Under the pieces are notes generated by a model that was given only the letters and a program-made list of their open reading frames with translations, was not told the origin of the DNA and searched no databases. 64,000 bases of DNA, taken from Cyclobacterium sp. (GTDB lineage: Bacteria; Bacteroidota; Bacteroidia; Cytophagales; Cyclobacteriaceae). The number at the start of each line of letters is the position of its first letter. The first letter of the stretch is position 1. The stretch covers positions 1 through 64,000 of the forward strand of contig NZ_JABURL010000068.1 in assembly GCF_014762705.1 (NCBI RefSeq), given 5' to 3'. Positions 61,300 to 64,000 of the stretch are shown piece after piece. The position numbers were made by a program, and so were the translations under genes.

Positions 61300-62376
61300 T
61301 CATTGGCTCAAAACGGACATTTCTCCCGCCAGAGGCATCATCATCTTCCTTTTTATTTCGGTTTCATCTGTTTCATTGGCCAAAATAAACATCATTTTGG
61401 TGACAGCCGCCTCGGTAGTAATGTCTCCTCCACTCAATACCCCTACCCTTTTGAGATCTTTACTGGTTTGGTACCTGCCCTGTATCACCCTTCCTCCATT
61501 GCATTGGGAAACATTCAAGATCAGCAAACCTTTTTCTACTGCCTCTTCCATGGATTGGATAAACCAGTCCTCACTTGGACTGTTGCCAGATCCGTAGGTT
61601 TCCAGTACCATCCCCTTTAAACCCTCCATTTGTAAACAGTGCTGTACGACATTTTTGGTAATCCCTGGAAAGAGTTTCAACACCATCACATTGTTATCCA
61701 ACTTATTCAGGTATTTGAGCTTTTTTCCCTCCTCATAAGGCCTGATGGAAGCATAATTGTAATCGATGACAATGCCCGATTCTGCCAGCGCCGGATAATT
61801 CTCAGACTCAAAGGCATCAAAATGCACACTCTGTACCTTTTTGGCCCGGTTTCCACGCAACAACATGTGGTTGAAAAAAATGCAGACCTCAGGTACTACC
61901 GGCTTTCCATTCGCCTTGGAAATGGCTATCTCAAGCGAAGTCATCAGGTTCTCCCGGGCATCCGAGCGCATGGCACTAATGGGAAGCTGCGCACCGGTAA
62001 AAATAACGGGCTTATTCAGACCCTTCAGCATATAGCTGAGCATGGAAGCACTGTATGCCATCGTGTCTGTCCCGTGCAACACCACAAAACCATCATAGGT
62101 ATCGTAATTCTCATAGATGATATAAGCCATATCTACCCAATGCTGCAGGTTGATATTGGAAGAATCGATCGGCTCAGGAAAAGAAATGACAGTAATGCTA
62201 ATGTTCAGGTTATTGAGATTGGGGATTTTTTCCAAAATCTTACCAAAATTAAATGGTACCAGGGCTCCCTGCTCATCATAGGCCATTCCCAATGTACCTC
62301 CGGTATAAATGATCAGCACCGCATGTTCAATCTCCTGCTTGGCTGCTGTATTTAACCTTACAATTTTATAATTCAT
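61300..62376 (-). CDS. ansA: type I L-asparaginase
   Basis: About 358 residues from the ATG at 62376 (MNYKIVRLNTAAK). The open frame reaches 62406, but that part overlaps tatD and is not conserved. The first catalytic motif is IIYTGGTLGM (Thr nucleophile), the second VLHGTDTMAYSASMLSYML (Thr-Asp pair), followed by FTGAQLPISAMRSDARENL. No signal peptide, so cytosolic type I: it hydrolyses asparagine to aspartate and ammonia. Its ATG overlaps the tatD stop by 11 bases, so the two are coupled. Confidence 0.95.
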   Translation of the reverse strand: MNYKIVRLNTAAKQEIEHAVLIIYTGGTLGMAYDEQGALVPFNFGKILEKIPNLNNLNISITVISFPEPIDSSNINLQHWVDMAYIIYENYDTYDGFVVLHGTDTMAYSASMLSYMLKGLNKPVIFTGAQLPISAMRSDARENLMTSLEIAISKANGKPVVPEVCIFFNHMLLRGNRAKKVQSVHFDAFESENYPALAESGIVIDYNYASIRPYEEGKKLKYLNKLDNNVMVLKLFPGITKNVVQHCLQMEGLKGMVLETYGSGNSPSEDWFIQSMEEAVEKGLLILNVSQCNGGRVIQGRYQTSKDLKRVGVLSGGDITTEAAVTKMMFILANETDETEIKRKMMMPLAGEMSVLSQ

Positions 62377-63148
62377 GAGAATGTTGTTTGAACACTTCCA
62401 GGGCATTTCTTCCCGTGACTTCAGCTACCTCCTGCAGTGAAGTCCCGGTGAAGTGAGCCATTTTTTCTGCAATATGGGGAATATATTCGGGGGAATTGCG
62501 CTTGCCCCGGAATGGTACGGGGGCCAAAAAGGGACTGTCGGTTTCCAAAACCAGTCTGTCCAGTCCGGTTGCTGCAATGACCTGCCCTACGCCACTGTTT
62601 TTATACGTCAACGTACCTCCGATCCCCAAATAAAAACCCATTTCAATGATACTTCTGGCCTGCTCCAGACTACCTGAAAAACAATGAAAAATTCCAGTTA
62701 ACTGTTCGTCGTTCATGGATTGAACCAGGTCAATGGTTTCCTGCATGGATTCCCTGCAATGCAGGATCAATGGCAGCTGCTTTTCTTTGGCCCATTGGAT
62801 GTGTCTTTTCAAGGATTCCTGCTGCTGCTCAAAGTAAGTCTTGTCCCAGTATAGGTCAATGCCCGTCTCCCCAACGGCACAAAATTTGTGTTTTCCCCAC
62901 CATTGCTCCATTTGGGAAAGTTGTTTTTCAAAGTCCTCCCCCACATCACAGGGGTGTAGGCCCAGCATGGGATAACAAACCCCGGGAAAGTCCCTTTCTA
63001 CGGCCAGCATCCCTTCAATGGAATCCAGGTCAATATTGGGCATAAAAATCTTCTCGATACCTGCATCAATGGCATTTTGGATAACCTGATTCCGGTCCTG
63101 ATCAAATTTTTTACTGTATATATGGGCGTGGGTTTCTATGAATTTCAT
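62366..63148 (-). CDS. tatD: TatD-family metal-dependent deoxyribonuclease
   Basis: 260 residues. TIM-barrel amidohydrolase with ETHAHIYSK (HxH metal ligands), GLHPCDVGE, CAVGETGIDLYWDK, LILHCRESMQ, IFHCFSGSLEQA and the C-terminal ETDSPFLAPVPFRGKRN. The family digests DNA 3'-5' and takes part in DNA repair and fragmentation. First gene of the tatD-ansA pair. The dispersed repeat at 63144-63272 begins at its start codon and forms its leader. Confidence 0.95.
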   Translation of the reverse strand: MKFIETHAHIYSKKFDQDRNQVIQNAIDAGIEKIFMPNIDLDSIEGMLAVERDFPGVCYPMLGLHPCDVGEDFEKQLSQMEQWWGKHKFCAVGETGIDLYWDKTYFEQQQESLKRHIQWAKEKQLPLILHCRESMQETIDLVQSMNDEQLTGIFHCFSGSLEQARSIIEMGFYLGIGGTLTYKNSGVGQVIAATGLDRLVLETDSPFLAPVPFRGKRNSPEYIPHIAEKMAHFTGTSLQEVAEVTGRNALEVFKQHSHEL

Positions 63149-63272
63149 GTGTTTATAATTTGTTCTTAAAAGGCCACATGGAATCTCGCATGGTTAATAA
63201 TCATCCCAGTGTGTGACGTTCTCGTCATGCTCGATTTCATCTTTTTATAATTTGTATTTAATAGGTCATAAC
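63144..63272. repeat. about 130-bp dispersed intergenic repeat (copy 2)
   Basis: Same order of blocks as at 46991-47118. The hairpin is TGACG-TTCT-CGTCA (63214-63227), with the stem kept although the third pair is swapped relative to the other copy. The copy reaches the tatD start codon, so it is transcribed as tatD leader if the promoter lies upstream. Confidence 0.65.
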
Positions 63273-63308
63273 TTGTCCCGCACCGAAGTTAGGGAAGCCT
63301 GTCTCCTC

Positions 63309-63373
63309 CCGATAGCTATCGGTGCATCCCGCTGTATGTCGATTGCAACCTGCCAGTATGCATCAGGCAGGTT
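63309..63373. repeat. two palindromes between tatD and the glycosyltransferase
   Basis: CCGATAGCTATCGG (63309-63322) is a perfect 14-bp palindrome. AACCTGCC/GGCAGGTT (63347-63354 with 63366-63373) is a perfect 8-bp stem directly followed by CGATTTCA, whose TCA is the complement of the glycosyltransferase stop. The same hairpin-plus-CGATTTCA layout occurs in the dispersed repeat. Confidence 0.5.
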
Positions 63374-63378
63374 CGATT

Positions 63379-64000
63379 TCAGGTGTATGTTCGGTTCTTC
63401 CATTTGATGCCTGTTGGCCAGAAATAATACAAAACGGTAGACCAGCTGACCAGCCAATTGTAAATTTCAAATCCTGATAATGGCAAAATACCAATTTTAG
63501 TTTCCGTTTTCCCTGCAAAAGTGCTAATGAATAAGGATTGAAAGCAAATTTTAACTCCCCAAATACCTGCTGCCAACCAAAAAGAATGGACCAGGGCCAC
63601 AAGCAGTGCCAAATAAAAAGCCACCTGAAGCCCCAAAAGCAACTGCCAGTACCAGGGAAGTGAAAAAGCACCCCTCGCCCATCTTTTCCGCTGCTCCATA
63701 AGTGAGATAAAGTTTTTTTCTGGTTTTGTCTTTACCAAAACGTCCTTGTTCACCAGATGGGCAGGCCGGTACCCCTGCTGAAACAAAATTTTGGAAAGGG
63801 CCAGATCCTCCGTTACCTGATCCTTAACCACTGAAAATCCACCCGATTGCCGATAGGCCTTCTGCCCGACCAGCATATTATTGCCCATGGCCGTAAGGGA
63901 AAAGCCCATATCCGCCACCGCCTTTACCTTTCCCAGTGTAAGCCACCAATCCAATGACTGCATCAGGTGAAAAAAACTGTTTCCGGATATCATGGTAGTC
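63379..64000 (-). CDS. family 2 glycosyltransferase, C-terminal part
   Basis: The C-terminal about 207 codons of a gene that enters from the right edge. The frame is open to the end of the window, and the internal ATG at 63993 is probably not the start. Motifs: MGNNMLVGQKAYRQSGGF, VTEDLALSKILFQQG (TED) and MEQRKRWARG (QxxRW) are the processive GT2 set. At least two C-terminal spans follow (LLLGLQVAFYLALLVALVHSFWLAA and later). It transfers sugar from a nucleotide donor at the inner membrane. The acceptor is unknown. Confidence 0.88.
   Translation of the reverse strand, partial: TTMISGNSFFHLMQSLDWWLTLGKVKAVADMGFSLTAMGNNMLVGQKAYRQSGGFSVVKDQVTEDLALSKILFQQGYRPAHLVNKDVLVKTKPEKNFISLMEQRKRWARGAFSLPWYWQLLLGLQVAFYLALLVALVHSFWLAAGIWGVKICFQSLFISTFAGKTETKIGILPLSGFEIYNWLVSWSTVLYYFWPTGIKWKNRTYT

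Noticed and set aside
61639-62355. 238-codon frame opposite to the asparaginase gene
   Set aside because: Antisense shadow of a well-supported gene. No motif, and the asparaginase motifs are all on the other strand.

Overview
The window comes from a member of the Bacteroidota, most likely a marine Cytophagales of the Cyclobacteriaceae type (Cyclobacterium, Echinicola or Algoriphagus relatives). The evidence is a SusC/SusD pair controlled by an ECF sigma factor and a FecR anti-sigma factor, many lipoproteins and glycan-active enzymes, glutamine synthetase III, an ExbB/ExbD/ExbD operon, and Bacteroidota-type promoter elements (-7 box TAnnTTTG) in place of strong Shine-Dalgarno sites. No transposase, integrase, phage gene, CRISPR array or rRNA was seen. 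The only RNA gene called with certainty is tRNA-Ser(GGA).

Layout. 1-14562 (minus): sigma factor, FecR, SusC with a signalling STN domain, SusD, a large FG-GAP/ASPIC lipoprotein, a DUF255 thioredoxin-like lipoprotein, a vanadium-haloperoxidase/PAP2 lipoprotein, and the start of a PSCyt1-type lipoprotein. 14858-17257 (plus): two flavin oxidoreductases. 17268-20472 (minus): ferrous iron uptake (feoA, feoB, a tiny Cys-rich partner) and an orphan four-helix-bundle sensor. 20847-23909 (plus): an MBL/rhodanese sulfur protein and a pyruvate-kinase-like protein that lacks key catalytic residues. 24054-32732: a sugar region with a GH78 rhamnosidase, a secreted probable carbohydrate-binding protein, two dehydrogenases and a split kinase pair. 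33052-36771: glnN and mtaB. 36868-46894: a second glycan region with a BNR_4/ThuA fusion, DUF1080, a six-hairpin lipoprotein, an unusual SGNH/esterase, a DHDPS-like aldolase and an epimerase. 47293-51457: an Nramp relative, a cysteine-less peroxiredoxin-like protein, a bactofilin and a response regulator. 51596-55156: smc. 55211-58302 (minus): a sulfur operon. 58444-60750 (minus): ExbB/ExbD energy transduction. 61050-64000 (minus): tRNA-Ser, asparaginase, TatD and a partial glycosyltransferase.

How the parts fit together. The SusC N-terminal STN domain, FecR and the ECF sigma form a classical trans-envelope circuit, and ExbB/ExbD could energise such receptors. The SusCD-linked outer-surface proteins look like one import or modification system, but its substrate is not readable from sequence. 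The two glycan regions share a theme of rhamnose- or uronate-containing polysaccharide breakdown. The sulfur operon pairs a persulfide-dioxygenase-like enzyme with two half-size YeeE/YedE transporters and a rhodanese.

Most notable: a probable small RNA antisense to the susC leader (about 12632-12734), with a -7 box, two perfect or near-perfect stems and a U-tract; an SGNH hydrolase domain whose blocks run in circularly permuted order (43002-44810); degenerate enzymes that keep their fold but lose catalytic residues (pyruvate kinase, peroxiredoxin, Nramp); and two families of dispersed intergenic repeats, one with a hairpin that covaries between copies.
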